DNA from: Paractinoplanes maris
Lineage (GTDB): Bacteria > Actinomycetota > Actinomycetes > Mycobacteriales > Micromonosporaceae
NCBI RefSeq assembly: GCF_023544465.1
Contig: NZ_JALPVL010000001.1
Coordinates: 1 to 64,000 of the forward strand
Reading direction: 5' to 3'
DNA: 64,000 nt
The position numbers and the translations under genes were made by a program. The notes under the pieces were generated by a model. The model was not told the DNA's origin, did no database searches, and worked only from the letters and a program-made list of their open reading frames with translations. Shown here piece after piece: positions 20,212-27,653 of the stretch (its first letter is position 1; every line of letters starts with the position of its first letter).

Positions 20212-21405
20212 TCAGTCGCGGATGTCGTGGGGGTCGAGGCCGTGCAGGGGGAAGACCGCCATGCGGCTGGCCAGGATGGCGCGGTCGACCGGGTCGGGGG
20301 TGGTGCCCGGTTGCCAGGTCTCGACCGGGGGTGGGGTGCCGTCGGTCATCGTCTCGGGCACCGGGACGCCGGGGCAACGCTCGGCGGCGAGCCGGCGCCA
20401 CGCCGGCGGGATGCGGGTCTGCGGGTCGAGCGGGTCGCCGGTGGCCGTGGCCAGCAGATGGGTCCAGGCACGGGGCACGACCTCGACCAGCGCGTAACCC
20501 CCGCCGCCGGTCGCGACCCAGCGGCCGTCGCACAGCTCGTCGGCCAGCTCGCGCATCGCCAGGTGGGCCGCGCGCTGACCGTCGACCGAGAGGCGCAGGT
20601 CGGCCAGCGGGTCCAGGCGGTGGGAGTCGGCACCGCACTGGCTGAAGATGATCTCGGGTGCGAACGCGCGGAGGATCGACGGGACGATTGCGCGGAAGGC
20701 CCGCAGCCAGCCGCCGTCACCCGTCCCCGGGGGGAGCGGGATATTGACCGCCAGGCCCTCGGCCGCGGGGCCGCCCGTCTCGTCGGCGAAGCCGGTGCCG
20801 GGGAACAGCGTCAGCGGCGTCTCGTGCAGGCTGATCGTCAGCACCCGGGGATCGTTGTAGAACGCGGCCTGCACACCGTCACCGTGGTGGACGTCGACAT
20901 CCACATAGGCCACCCGCTGGGCGCCCTGGTCGAGCAGGCGGGCGATGGCCACGGCCGGGTCGTTGTAGACACAGAAGCCGGCGGCTCGCGCCGCCATCGC
21001 GTGATGCAGACCACCGGCGACGTTGACCGCCCGTTTCGTCGTGCCGAACCAGACAGCCTCGGCCGCCGCGATGCTGGCGCCGCAGATGCGCGCGGAAGCC
21101 TCGTGCATGCCGTCGAAGACCGGGTTGTCGGGGGTGTTGAGACCCCAGCCGCGAAAGAACGGGTCGATCGGGGCGTGCCGGACGGCATCCAGATAATCCG
21201 GGCGGTGGATCCTGGCCAGATCGGCCTCGGTGGCCGGCTCGGGAGTGACCATGCGCACGCCCGGCCGATCGAGAACGCCCAATTCGCGGGCGAGCGCCAT
21301 GGTGAGCTCGACCCGCACCGGATTGAGCGGATGATCACCCATGTCGTAATCGAGCAGCGCGCTGTCCCACACCACCGTGGTCGTCGGATCAACCATGTCG
21401 GTCAT
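20212..21405 (-). CDS. acuC: AcuC-type protein deacetylase (class I/II HDAC fold)
   Basis: A zinc-dependent deacylase of 397 residues. The metal and catalytic motifs are intact: HPLNPVR at the N-terminus, GGLHHAMAARAAGFCVYND, YVDVDVHHGDGVQ, SLHETPLTLFPGTGF, SQCGADSHRLDPL and ATGGGGYA. In Bacillus, AcuC removes acetyl groups from acetyl-CoA synthetase that AcuA (a GNAT) adds. Here the next gene is a GNAT/ligase fusion, so writer and eraser are probably co-transcribed. The ATG at 21405 is chosen from the family start; ATG 21396 and the longer frame to 21504 are alternatives. Divergent from ideR. Confidence 0.9.
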   Translation of the reverse strand: MTDMVDPTTTVVWDSALLDYDMGDHPLNPVRVELTMALARELGVLDRPGVRMVTPEPATEADLARIHRPDYLDAVRHAPIDPFFRGWGLNTPDNPVFDGMHEASARICGASIAAAEAVWFGTTKRAVNVAGGLHHAMAARAAGFCVYNDPAVAIARLLDQGAQRVAYVDVDVHHGDGVQAAFYNDPRVLTISLHETPLTLFPGTGFADETGGPAAEGLAVNIPLPPGTGDGGWLRAFRAIVPSILRAFAPEIIFSQCGADSHRLDPLADLRLSVDGQRAAHLAMRELADELCDGRWVATGGGGYALVEVVPRAWTHLLATATGDPLDPQTRIPPAWRRLAAERCPGVPVPETMTDGTPPPVETWQPGTTPDPVDRAILASRMAVFPLHGLDPHDIRD

Positions 21406-21536
21406 GCTGCCACGTGCCCCCGACACTTCTCCGCTCGCGGCGTCCGCCGGGTTGGTCGGGTAGGCTCGCTGCACCTGCTCGGGGCGTCTGTCAACCCCCG
21501 GCATCGAGGTATTATCGCTGCTGGGAGGGCCGCATC

Positions 21537-21623
21537 GTGAAGGAATTCGTCGTCAGCCCGGCTGGCTCCGGTTTCGGGGCGAGGCTGGCGGTCCACCGAG
21601 ACCGCTTGGAGGTCGGAGCATGA
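21537..21623 (+). CDS. 28-residue mini-ORF translationally coupled to ideR
   Basis: A GTG at 21537 with a good GGGAGGG site 7 bases upstream opens a 28-codon frame (starting KEFVVSPAGSGFGARLAV). Its TGA overlaps the ideR ATG as ATGA. The peptide is not recognised and has no obvious attenuator-type codon run. The exact overlap and the ribosome site support translation, either as a small protein or as a leader that sets ideR translation. The frame is open further upstream, so the start is not certain. Confidence 0.5.
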   Translation: MKEFVVSPAGSGFGARLAVHRDRLEVGA

Positions 21624-22336
21624 AGGCGTCAGTGCACAACCACGACCTTATCGACACCACAGAGATGTATCTGCGCACCATCCTCGAGCTCGAGGAGGAG
21701 GGTGTGCCGCCGCTGCGGGCGCGCATCGCCGAGCGGCTCCACCAGAGCGGCCCCACGGTCAGCCAGACCGTTGCCCGCATGGAGCGCGACGGCCTGCTCA
21801 CGGTGGAGAACGATCGCCACCTCGTGCTCACCGACGACGGCCGCTCGACCGCGGTCTCCGTCATGCGCAAGCACCGCCTGGCCGAGCTGCTGCTGGTCAA
21901 CGTCATCGGCATGCCCTACGAGGAGGCCCACGAGGAGGCCTGCCGCTGGGAGCACGTGATGAGCGACTCGGTCGAGAAGAAGGTCTACGAGCTGCTCAAC
22001 AAGCCGACCCGCTCGCCGTACGGCAATCCCATTCCCGGCCTGGAGGCTCTCGGCGCCCCCGACGACGACGAGCTGCTCGACAGCGCCGCGCAGGTCAGCG
22101 TGGGCGAGCGCAACCTCGCGTTCCCCGGCCTGACCGGCAGTGTCGTGGTCCAGCGCATCTGCGAGAGCGTGCAGACCAACGCCGACGTGCTGCGTCAGCT
22201 GCACGCGGCGGGCATCGACCCGGGCACCACGGTGACCGTGGCCCAGGAGCGGGACGGGGTGACCATCGACCGCTCCGGCGACAAGATCCGCCTGCCCCGT
22301 GAGGTGGCGTCGCGGGTGTTCGTCGCCGCGCACTGA
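21620..22336 (+). CDS. ideR: Iron-dependent DtxR/IdeR-family repressor
   Basis: A metal-activated repressor of 238 residues. The layout is a DNA-binding winged helix (5-70; LRARIAERLHQSGPTVSQTVARMERDGLL), a dimerisation and metal domain (75-140) with HRLAELLL, the bend CRWEHVMSDSVE supplying His/Cys/Glu ligands, and a C-terminal SH3-like domain (about 150-235). CRWEHVMSD with the preceding Met and Glu matches iron-type DtxR/IdeR better than MntR. The start has GGAGGTCGGAGC ahead and overlaps the mini-ORF stop. In Mycobacterium ideR also sits beside sigB. Confidence 0.9.
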   Translation: MKASVHNHDLIDTTEMYLRTILELEEEGVPPLRARIAERLHQSGPTVSQTVARMERDGLLTVENDRHLVLTDDGRSTAVSVMRKHRLAELLLVNVIGMPYEEAHEEACRWEHVMSDSVEKKVYELLNKPTRSPYGNPIPGLEALGAPDDDELLDSAAQVSVGERNLAFPGLTGSVVVQRICESVQTNADVLRQLHAAGIDPGTTVTVAQERDGVTIDRSGDKIRLPREVASRVFVAAH

Positions 22337-22358
22337 GTCGGTCACCGCGTCACAGGCG

Positions 22359-22916
22359 TCAGCCGTCGGTCGTGTTCATCGCCTTGGCGAGCGCGATGAG
22401 CTTCGGGTTCATCGCGGACACGGCGGCGGCGGGCGCCTTTTGGTCGAACGTGAAGCGCAGCGTCTGGAGCTGCTCGGCCTGGCTGAGCCAGCCCAGCTCG
22501 ATGGCCGGGCCGTGGCCGGCGGCAGGCGGGGCATAGAGCCGATAGGCCGCCCGGCCGAGCCCCTTGAGTGTCGTGGCCTTCGCCGGTTTCAGGTCGTCCA
22601 GAAACTGGGCGGGGGTTGCCGGTGTGGTCTCCACGACCGACAGCATCAGGTCGGGATAGTCGGCGTCCGTGGTCTGCACCACGCAGGTCGAGGTGTCGTC
22701 GACCTGGTCGGACGCGGCGACGTCGAACGTGACGCCGATCTTCTGCCGGATGAAGGCGTAGTCCCAGAGGATGCAGGCGCCACCGGCCGACGCGGCCGGC
22801 TGCTCGGCGATCGCCACGGGCGGCGGGGCGGAGAACGCCGGCTCGTCCTGAGAGTCGCAGCCGGTGAGCGTGAGCAGCACAACGGCGCCGAGGACGGCGA
22901 CGGAACGCGTACGCAC
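22359..22916 (-). CDS. Lipoprotein of unknown function
   Basis: A 185-residue exported protein with a lipoprotein signal. RTR is followed by a hydrophobic run and the lipobox LTGC at about residue 22, giving a lipid-anchored Cys. The mature part has one domain, about 130 residues, with two later cysteines (ACILWDYAF and STCVVQT) that may pair. It looks like the DUF3558-type actinobacterial lipoproteins in size and layout, but I do not claim membership. The GTG at 22916 has GGGAGG 7 bases upstream; the frame is open to 23003. Confidence 0.75.
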   Translation of the reverse strand: MRTRSVAVLGAVVLLTLTGCDSQDEPAFSAPPPVAIAEQPAASAGGACILWDYAFIRQKIGVTFDVAASDQVDDTSTCVVQTTDADYPDLMLSVVETTPATPAQFLDDLKPAKATTLKGLGRAAYRLYAPPAAGHGPAIELGWLSQAEQLQTLRFTFDQKAPAAAVSAMNPKLIALAKAMNTTDG

Positions 22917-22995
22917 GAGTGATCCTCCCGAGAGATCCGGGGCACACCGTACTGGAGCGGCCAGGCCCGCGAAAGGCTGCGCCGGACGACCAAGA

Positions 22996-23026
22996 CTTGA
23001 CACTCGATGTCAAGCGCCACGAGGAT
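22996..23026 (+). promoter_or_regulatory. Promoter with embedded operator for a leaderless HTH gene
   Basis: CTTGACA (22996-23002) and TGTCAAG (23008-23014) form a perfect 7-bp inverted repeat around CTCGA. The left arm supplies a consensus TTGACA -35, and an 18-base spacer leads to GAGGAT (23021-23026). The GTG start at 23033 falls exactly where transcription should begin. Dimeric repressor binding would block the -35 box. Confidence 0.65.
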
Positions 23027-23032
23027 GGCTGG

Positions 23033-23527
23033 GTGAGCCGGGAGGATGCGCTTGTCGAGCAGATCGTGCGCCTGCTCGACGTCCGCCTGCTCGATCCGCT
23101 CGAGGTGCTGCTCGAGGGAGACGACACGGTGGCGGCGTTGCGGACGCTGGTGCGGCGGCGGGCCCGGGGCTGGGCGTCGACCATCCGCGACGGTGACGAT
23201 CAGGCCGCGGTGCCGGCCGTGGCGCGGTTGATCGCGACGCTCTATCCCGGTGACGGGCCGTTCGACCCGCCGGTCTCGTGGTGGGCGACACCGCTCGGCC
23301 AGGCAGTGGCGTGGCGGGCCGGCCATCCCTGGTTCGCGTCGATCTCGTACGCGACGGCGGGCGCGATGCTCGGCATCACGCGACAGGGAGTGCATGACCT
23401 CGTGCGGCGGGGACGACTTCCCCGCCACCCCGACGGCGGGGTGCCGTCGGCGGCGGTCCGGGATCGTCTCCGCGCTGCCCGTTCGCCCGATTCCTCGGAC
23501 ACCATGGGAGATGATCATGATCAATGA
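23033..23527 (+). CDS. DNA-binding protein with C-terminal helix-turn-helix
   Basis: A 164-residue protein. The N-terminal 100 residues are helical and acidic and I do not recognise them. The C-terminal third holds an excisionase/MerR-like helix-turn-helix (SYATAGAMLGITRQGVHDLVRRGRLPRHPDGGVP). The GTG at 23033 lies 6 bases after a -10-like GAGGAT, so the message is probably leaderless; the frame is open to 22919 but would overlap the divergent lipoprotein promoter. It overlaps the hydrolase gene by 11 bases. Autoregulation through the inverted repeat at its promoter is a reasonable inference. Confidence 0.7.
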   Translation: MSREDALVEQIVRLLDVRLLDPLEVLLEGDDTVAALRTLVRRRARGWASTIRDGDDQAAVPAVARLIATLYPGDGPFDPPVSWWATPLGQAVAWRAGHPWFASISYATAGAMLGITRQGVHDLVRRGRLPRHPDGGVPSAAVRDRLRAARSPDSSDTMGDDHDQ

Positions 23528-24416
23528 CCGGCTGATCGACGCGGGCGACGTGCCGCTCGCGGTGCGCGACTTCGGCGGGGACCAACCGCCGCTGCTGTTG
23601 CTGCACGGGGCCGGCGGCAACCTGGCCATGATGACCACGCTGGCCCGGGCGCTGCGGCCGAACCACCGGGTGATCACGGTGGACCTGCGGGGGCACGGGC
23701 GCTCGGGCGAGGGGACCTGGACGTGGGACGCGGCGCTCGGTGACCTCGCGGCGGTCTGTGTGCAGATGGAGATCGAGCGGCCGGCCGTGGTGGGGCATTC
23801 GCTGGGCGGGATGCTGGCGGCGCTCTGGGGTCAGCGGCACCCGGAGGCGCCCGGCGTCGTGAGCCTCGACGGCAACCCGCCGCCGACCGGACCCGAGCAG
23901 CTGCCGGGGCTCGACCCCGACAAGGCGGCGGCCGAGCTGGCGCGACTGCACGCGATCTTCGACCAGGTGGAGGCCCAGGCCGGGCAGGTCATCGAGGCCG
24001 ACCAGCTGGCCGATCTGGTCGAGCGTCAGCAGTCGGCGGCTCGTGACATGGGCGCCAACGAGAAGGTGTGGCTCGAGGGCTTCCGGCGCAATCTGGTGCA
24101 CCAGGACGGTGAGACGTCGACCCGTCCGTCGGCCGCGACGACAACTTCCTTGCGTACGTTGATGAACGAGCTCGACCTCGGCCCGGTCTACACCGCCACG
24201 TCGTGCCCCGAGCTGGTCGTCCTGGCCACCCGGAATCTGCCTCAGCAGGAGCCGTTCGCGGAACTCTACGAGGCACACCGCCGTTTCCTGCTCGAGCAGG
24301 TGCGGGCGGCCGGTCACCCGCGGTACATCCAGCTCGCGGACGCGTCGCACGCCATGGTGATCGAGCAGCCGGCCGTACTGGCCGGCCTGATCACCGACTT
24401 CCTCCGCTCGGAGTGA
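23517..24416 (+). CDS. Alpha/beta-hydrolase
   Basis: A 299-residue hydrolase of the alpha/beta fold. The oxyanion motif LLLLHGAGGN is near residue 25, the nucleophile elbow is VVGHSLGG (Ser near 87), and the catalytic His is in LADASHAMVIEQP close to the C-terminus. The acid is probably the Asp in the preceding strand region. Substrate unknown; esterase, lactonase or haloperoxidase-like activity are all possible. The ATG at 23517 has GGGAG 6 bases upstream. It overlaps the HTH gene, so both are expressed together. Confidence 0.85.
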   Translation: MINDRLIDAGDVPLAVRDFGGDQPPLLLLHGAGGNLAMMTTLARALRPNHRVITVDLRGHGRSGEGTWTWDAALGDLAAVCVQMEIERPAVVGHSLGGMLAALWGQRHPEAPGVVSLDGNPPPTGPEQLPGLDPDKAAAELARLHAIFDQVEAQAGQVIEADQLADLVERQQSAARDMGANEKVWLEGFRRNLVHQDGETSTRPSAATTTSLRTLMNELDLGPVYTATSCPELVVLATRNLPQQEPFAELYEAHRRFLLEQVRAAGHPRYIQLADASHAMVIEQPAVLAGLITDFLRSE

Positions 24417-24423
24417 GCGCGCC

Positions 24424-24828
24424 TCAGGCCAGATAGCCCGGCAGGCGGGTCAGGCAGCTCTCCCACCCGGCGCGGTACATCGCGGCCGTCTCCTCGTCGA
24501 CCTCGTCGTGGACGATCAGCAGGTCGGTGCCGCCGCCGGCCGGGGTGAGCTCGATGGTCACCCGGCTGTCGCGGTCGTCGCCGGCCCAGCGCCACGACTG
24601 CACGATCCGCCGGGGCGCTTCGAGCTCGCGATACTCCCCCGCGAAGCCCAGGTCACCGGCGTCCACGCCGAACCGGCCGCCGACCACCGGGTCGGAGAAC
24701 GCGCGTGGCTCCATCGCGGCCGGCCAATACCAGGCGGTGAGGGCGCCGGCGTCGGTCAGCGCGAACCAGACCCGCTCGGGTGCGGCCTCGACGCGCGACT
24801 TGATGACCGCGGAGCTGTCGTATGCCAT
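24424..24828 (-). CDS. SRPBCC / AHSA1-type ligand-binding protein
   Basis: A 134-residue single-domain protein of the START-like superfamily (Aha1 C-terminal homology). Visible hallmarks are VEAAPERVWFALTDAGALTAWYWP at the N-terminus, GGRFGVDAGD, and the end helix ETAAMYRAGWESCLTRLPGYLA. Members bind hydrophobic ligands or act in toxin/stress responses; no specific role can be read here. It converges on the hydrolase gene (7-base gap). There is no convincing ribosome site, and the start is the first ATG of the frame. Confidence 0.8.
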   Translation of the reverse strand: MAYDSSAVIKSRVEAAPERVWFALTDAGALTAWYWPAAMEPRAFSDPVVGGRFGVDAGDLGFAGEYRELEAPRRIVQSWRWAGDDRDSRVTIELTPAGGGTDLLIVHDEVDEETAAMYRAGWESCLTRLPGYLA

Positions 24829-24869
24829 GAGCCGAGGCTGTCATTTCCGCGCCGCCCGCGCGACCCCGC

Positions 24870-26057
24870 TCAGTCGCGGGTGGCCGGCAGTGGCCTGGTG
24901 GCTCCGGAGGCGATCAGGCCGATGACCAGCGCGCCGAAAACGCAGAGGATCGCCCGCAACACCCCGAAGTGCTCGGCCAGCAGTCCGATCAGCGGCGGCC
25001 CCGACAGGAACGCGCCGTACCCGATCGAGCCGGCCACCGAGACCCGGATCGCGGCTCGCGCGGGGTCGTCGGCGGCCGCGCTCATGCCGATCGGGAAGCC
25101 CAGCGACGCGCCGGCGCCCCAGAGCAGAGCGCCCGCGATGGCGACCGGGACGGCGATCTCGGTCACCACGAGCAGCAGGCCGAGGGCGGCCGAGGCCGCG
25201 GTGATCCGGAGTGTGACGACGCGGCCCCACCGCTCGATGGCCTGGCCGCCGAAGAGCCGGCCGAGCGTCATGGCCGTGACGAACACGCCGAACCCGATCG
25301 CGCCGATGGTGTCGCTCGCGCGGTACCCGTCGACCAGTCCGATGGCCAGCCAGTCGTTCGCCGTGCCCTCGGTGAAGCCGAAACCGAGCATGACCAGGCC
25401 GATCAGCACGGTGCGGGGTTCCCGCCAGGCGCGCCCGACGCTCATCGCGGGCTTCTGGCCGGCCGGGAGAGACTCGTACGGCAGGAAGTGGCGCACGGTG
25501 GGAGCGGTGACCGCGGCTGCGAGCGCCGCGGTGATGTAGAGCTGGGCCCAGATCGGAAGTCCGGTGGCGGCGGCCACCGCGCTGAAGCCGGCACCGAGCA
25601 CCGTGCCGAGGCTGAAGCCGGCGTGGAAGCGCGGCATGACCGTGCGCCCGAGGCGGCGTTCGACGTCGGCGCCCTCGACGTTCATGGCGACGTCCCAGGT
25701 GCTGTTGCCCATGCCGACCAGCACGAGGCCGAGTCCGGCGAGCGGGACCGAGCCGAGGAGCGTTCCGGTGGCCAGGCCGGTCAGGCCGACGACCATCGAC
25801 GTGCTGCCGAGGAGCACGGCGCGCGCCGGGCCGACCCGCTGCACCAGCGGACCGGCCAATGGGATGGCGGCGATCGCGGCGGCCGAGAGGCAGAGCAGAA
25901 GCAGACCGAAACCGGCGGCCGACAGGTCCAGTCCGTCGCGGACGGCGGGGGCCCGGGCGAGCCAGCCCGCGTACGCGAGACCGTTGGTCGCGAACGTGAA
26001 GCCGACCGCGACTTTCGCGCGGCCGAGGCGCCGGCGATCAAGATCATTTGCGGTCAC
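24870..26057 (-). CDS. MFS transporter, 12-helix
   Basis: A 395-residue major facilitator protein with 12 hydrophobic segments in two halves. Of the loop 2-3 motif only a weak form is visible (AGPLVQRVGPARAVLLG), and its repeat in the second half is GRLFGGQAIERWGRVV. It resembles the YbjJ-like/fucose-permease-type exporters rather than known drug pumps. The GTG start has no clear ribosome site; TAAGTT lies 6 bases ahead, so a leaderless message is possible. Substrate unknown. Confidence 0.85.
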   Translation of the reverse strand: MTANDLDRRRLGRAKVAVGFTFATNGLAYAGWLARAPAVRDGLDLSAAGFGLLLLCLSAAAIAAIPLAGPLVQRVGPARAVLLGSTSMVVGLTGLATGTLLGSVPLAGLGLVLVGMGNSTWDVAMNVEGADVERRLGRTVMPRFHAGFSLGTVLGAGFSAVAAATGLPIWAQLYITAALAAAVTAPTVRHFLPYESLPAGQKPAMSVGRAWREPRTVLIGLVMLGFGFTEGTANDWLAIGLVDGYRASDTIGAIGFGVFVTAMTLGRLFGGQAIERWGRVVTLRITAASAALGLLLVVTEIAVPVAIAGALLWGAGASLGFPIGMSAAADDPARAAIRVSVAGSIGYGAFLSGPPLIGLLAEHFGVLRAILCVFGALVIGLIASGATRPLPATRD

Positions 26058-26239
26058 CCACCGAACTTACACGTTAAACCTTTCCCTGCTGGAGCGCCTC
26101 CGACCCGTACGGGAACCGGTCGCACCAGCCGTGAGCGATCGACTACCGGGTTCGTGCCGCGAGTCGGGTCATCGGCGTGACGCCTCTTTCACCGCCCATA
26201 AGTTCAACGCCAGAACCACTCTCCGAAAGGGACACCACA

Positions 26240-27196
26240 GTGCAACCACCGAAGATCCTCGCCCGAGCCGTCCTCGCCGCCACGCTGGCCGGCGCCGGAG
26301 CGGTCGCGGCCGGCGCGGCACCCGCGCAGGCCGCCGGCGGCACCGGACTTCTCACCGGTATCGTCCGCAACGACCGGGGCGCGGTCGTGGCCAACGCCAA
26401 GATCAGCATCTGGCCCACCGTCAACGAGAACGCCAACCCGGTCGCCGTCACGACCACCAGCGCCGCCGGCGCGTGGCGCGTGCCCAAGCTCGACGCCGGT
26501 CGCTACAAGATCGAGATCGGACTCGCAGGCTGGTCCGAATACGCTCCCGGCCGCGAGCGGGACTACGCCGACGCCCGCACCTACCGGGTCGCCACCTGGG
26601 GCCGCACCTCGGTCAGCAGTGTGGTCGAGCGGGCCGGCTCCTTCGCCGGCCGGTTGACCACAGCGTCCGGCCGACCGGCGGCGGGCGTCAGCGTCACCGT
26701 GGACGACTACCGGACCGCCCGGGCGTTCCAGACCACCACCTCGGCCACCGGCCGCTACTCCCTGCCGGTGCCGCCCGGCGGTGACTACGTCGTCAGCTAC
26801 CGCGACGGCACCTTCCGGCAGTACGCACCGCACACGGTCGACCAGGCTCTCGCCCGCCACTACACGGTCGCCTCCGGTCAGCGTGTCCGGGTCAACGACC
26901 GGCTGCTGCGGGCCGCGTCACTGACCGGTCGCCTCGTCGACGCCGCGGGGGCGCCGGTCGCGGGGGCCACGGTCCGCTTCATCTACACCGAGACCGCTGT
27001 CGAGCTGGAGACCACCACCGACGCCAACGGCGCCTACCGGTTCCAGAAGCTCAACCCGGGCCCGATCAAGGTCTCGTTCCGCACCGCCGACGGTGTCGGG
27101 CAGTACGCGTACCAGGCGCAGTCCTACGACGAGGCCACCGAGTTCCGGCTCAGCCTCAGCAACCGGACCGTCGTCGACGACGCGCTGCTCCCGTAA
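26240..27196 (+). CDS. Secreted protein of three carboxypeptidase-regulatory-like domains
   Basis: A 318-residue exported protein. The signal peptide (residues 1-32, ILARAVLAATLAGAGAVAAG) ends at AQA|AG. Three Ig-like CarboxypepD_reg/SpaA-type repeats follow: TGIVRNDRGAVVANAKISIW..., AGRLTTASGRPAAGVSVTVDDY... and [21 protein letters not shown].... No catalytic domain is present, so it is probably a structural or adhesive surface protein. The GTG at 26240 has AAAGGGA 8 bases upstream; the earlier in-frame start at 26177 would bury the signal peptide. Two strong hairpins follow the stop. Confidence 0.82.
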   Translation: MQPPKILARAVLAATLAGAGAVAAGAAPAQAAGGTGLLTGIVRNDRGAVVANAKISIWPTVNENANPVAVTTTSAAGAWRVPKLDAGRYKIEIGLAGWSEYAPGRERDYADARTYRVATWGRTSVSSVVERAGSFAGRLTTASGRPAAGVSVTVDDYRTARAFQTTTSATGRYSLPVPPGGDYVVSYRDGTFRQYAPHTVDQALARHYTVASGQRVRVNDRLLRAASLTGRLVDAAGAPVAGATVRFIYTETAVELETTTDANGAYRFQKLNPGPIKVSFRTADGVGQYAYQAQSYDEATEFRLSLSNRTVVDDALLP

Positions 27197-27211
27197 CACC
27201 CGGCAAAGACT

Positions 27212-27244
27212 GAGACCTCTCACGCTCGGGGGGTGAGAGATCTC
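27212..27244 (+). terminator. First hairpin after the secreted-protein gene
   Basis: A 12-bp stem with one mismatch (GAGACCTCTCAC / GTGAGAGATCTC) encloses a G-rich loop and is followed by AAAA on this strand. Confidence 0.65.
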
Positions 27245-27250
27245 AAAACG

Positions 27251-27287
27251 GCGATGCCTCCCACTCGTGACGAGTGGGAGGCATCGC
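27251..27287. terminator. Second, very stable hairpin (17-bp perfect stem)
   Basis: GCGATGCCTCCCACTCG pairs perfectly with its complement across a 3-base TGA loop. It starts 6 bases after the first hairpin. No T-run follows, so it may protect or block rather than terminate alone. Confidence 0.65.
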
Positions 27288-27653
27288 TGTCGGTGGTGCT
27301 TGTCGGTCATCTGTCGCGGCGGCCACTACGACGCCCACAAGGACGCGTCGGGCCATCCCATGCGGCGGTCATGCTCGGTCAAGGGCCAGTAGCGCTCGAC
27401 GGCCCGAAGGTTCCCGGCATCATCGAAGCCTTGCCATGACGGTCAGTTCTGCACGGGTCTCACCGTAGTGCCGTCGTGGGTACTGCAACCCGCCAGGTTT
27501 TCGTTGCCTGCCGAACCCCGGTCGTGTCCGTTTCCTGAGCAACGGCAAGTCCCCCGGACGGTGGCGTCCGGGGGACATCCCTTTGGTCAGACTCGCCGAC
27601 GACTCTTGAATCTCACGGTGCCCCTGGAGGGGACACACTGAGAATGGTCAGTC
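27288..27653. other. Gene-free stretch between the secreted protein and nrdJ
   Basis: I see no convincing gene. A 38-codon minus-strand stretch (27442 down to a TAG at 27326) reads like ordinary protein (GFDDAGNLRAVERYWPLTEH...) but has no start or ribosome site, so it may be a decayed fragment. The nrdJ-end hairpin lies at 27549-27576. Confidence 0.4.
27549..27576 (-). terminator. Terminator-like hairpin after nrdJ
   Basis: A perfect 12-bp stem, GTCCCCCGGACG / CGTCCGGGGGAC, with a 4-base loop, 78 bases past the nrdJ stop on the minus strand. There is no T-run. Confidence 0.6.

Noticed and set aside
27326..27442. 38-codon minus-strand fragment with protein-like composition
   Set aside because: No start codon context, no ribosome site and no continuation; at best a decayed gene fragment.
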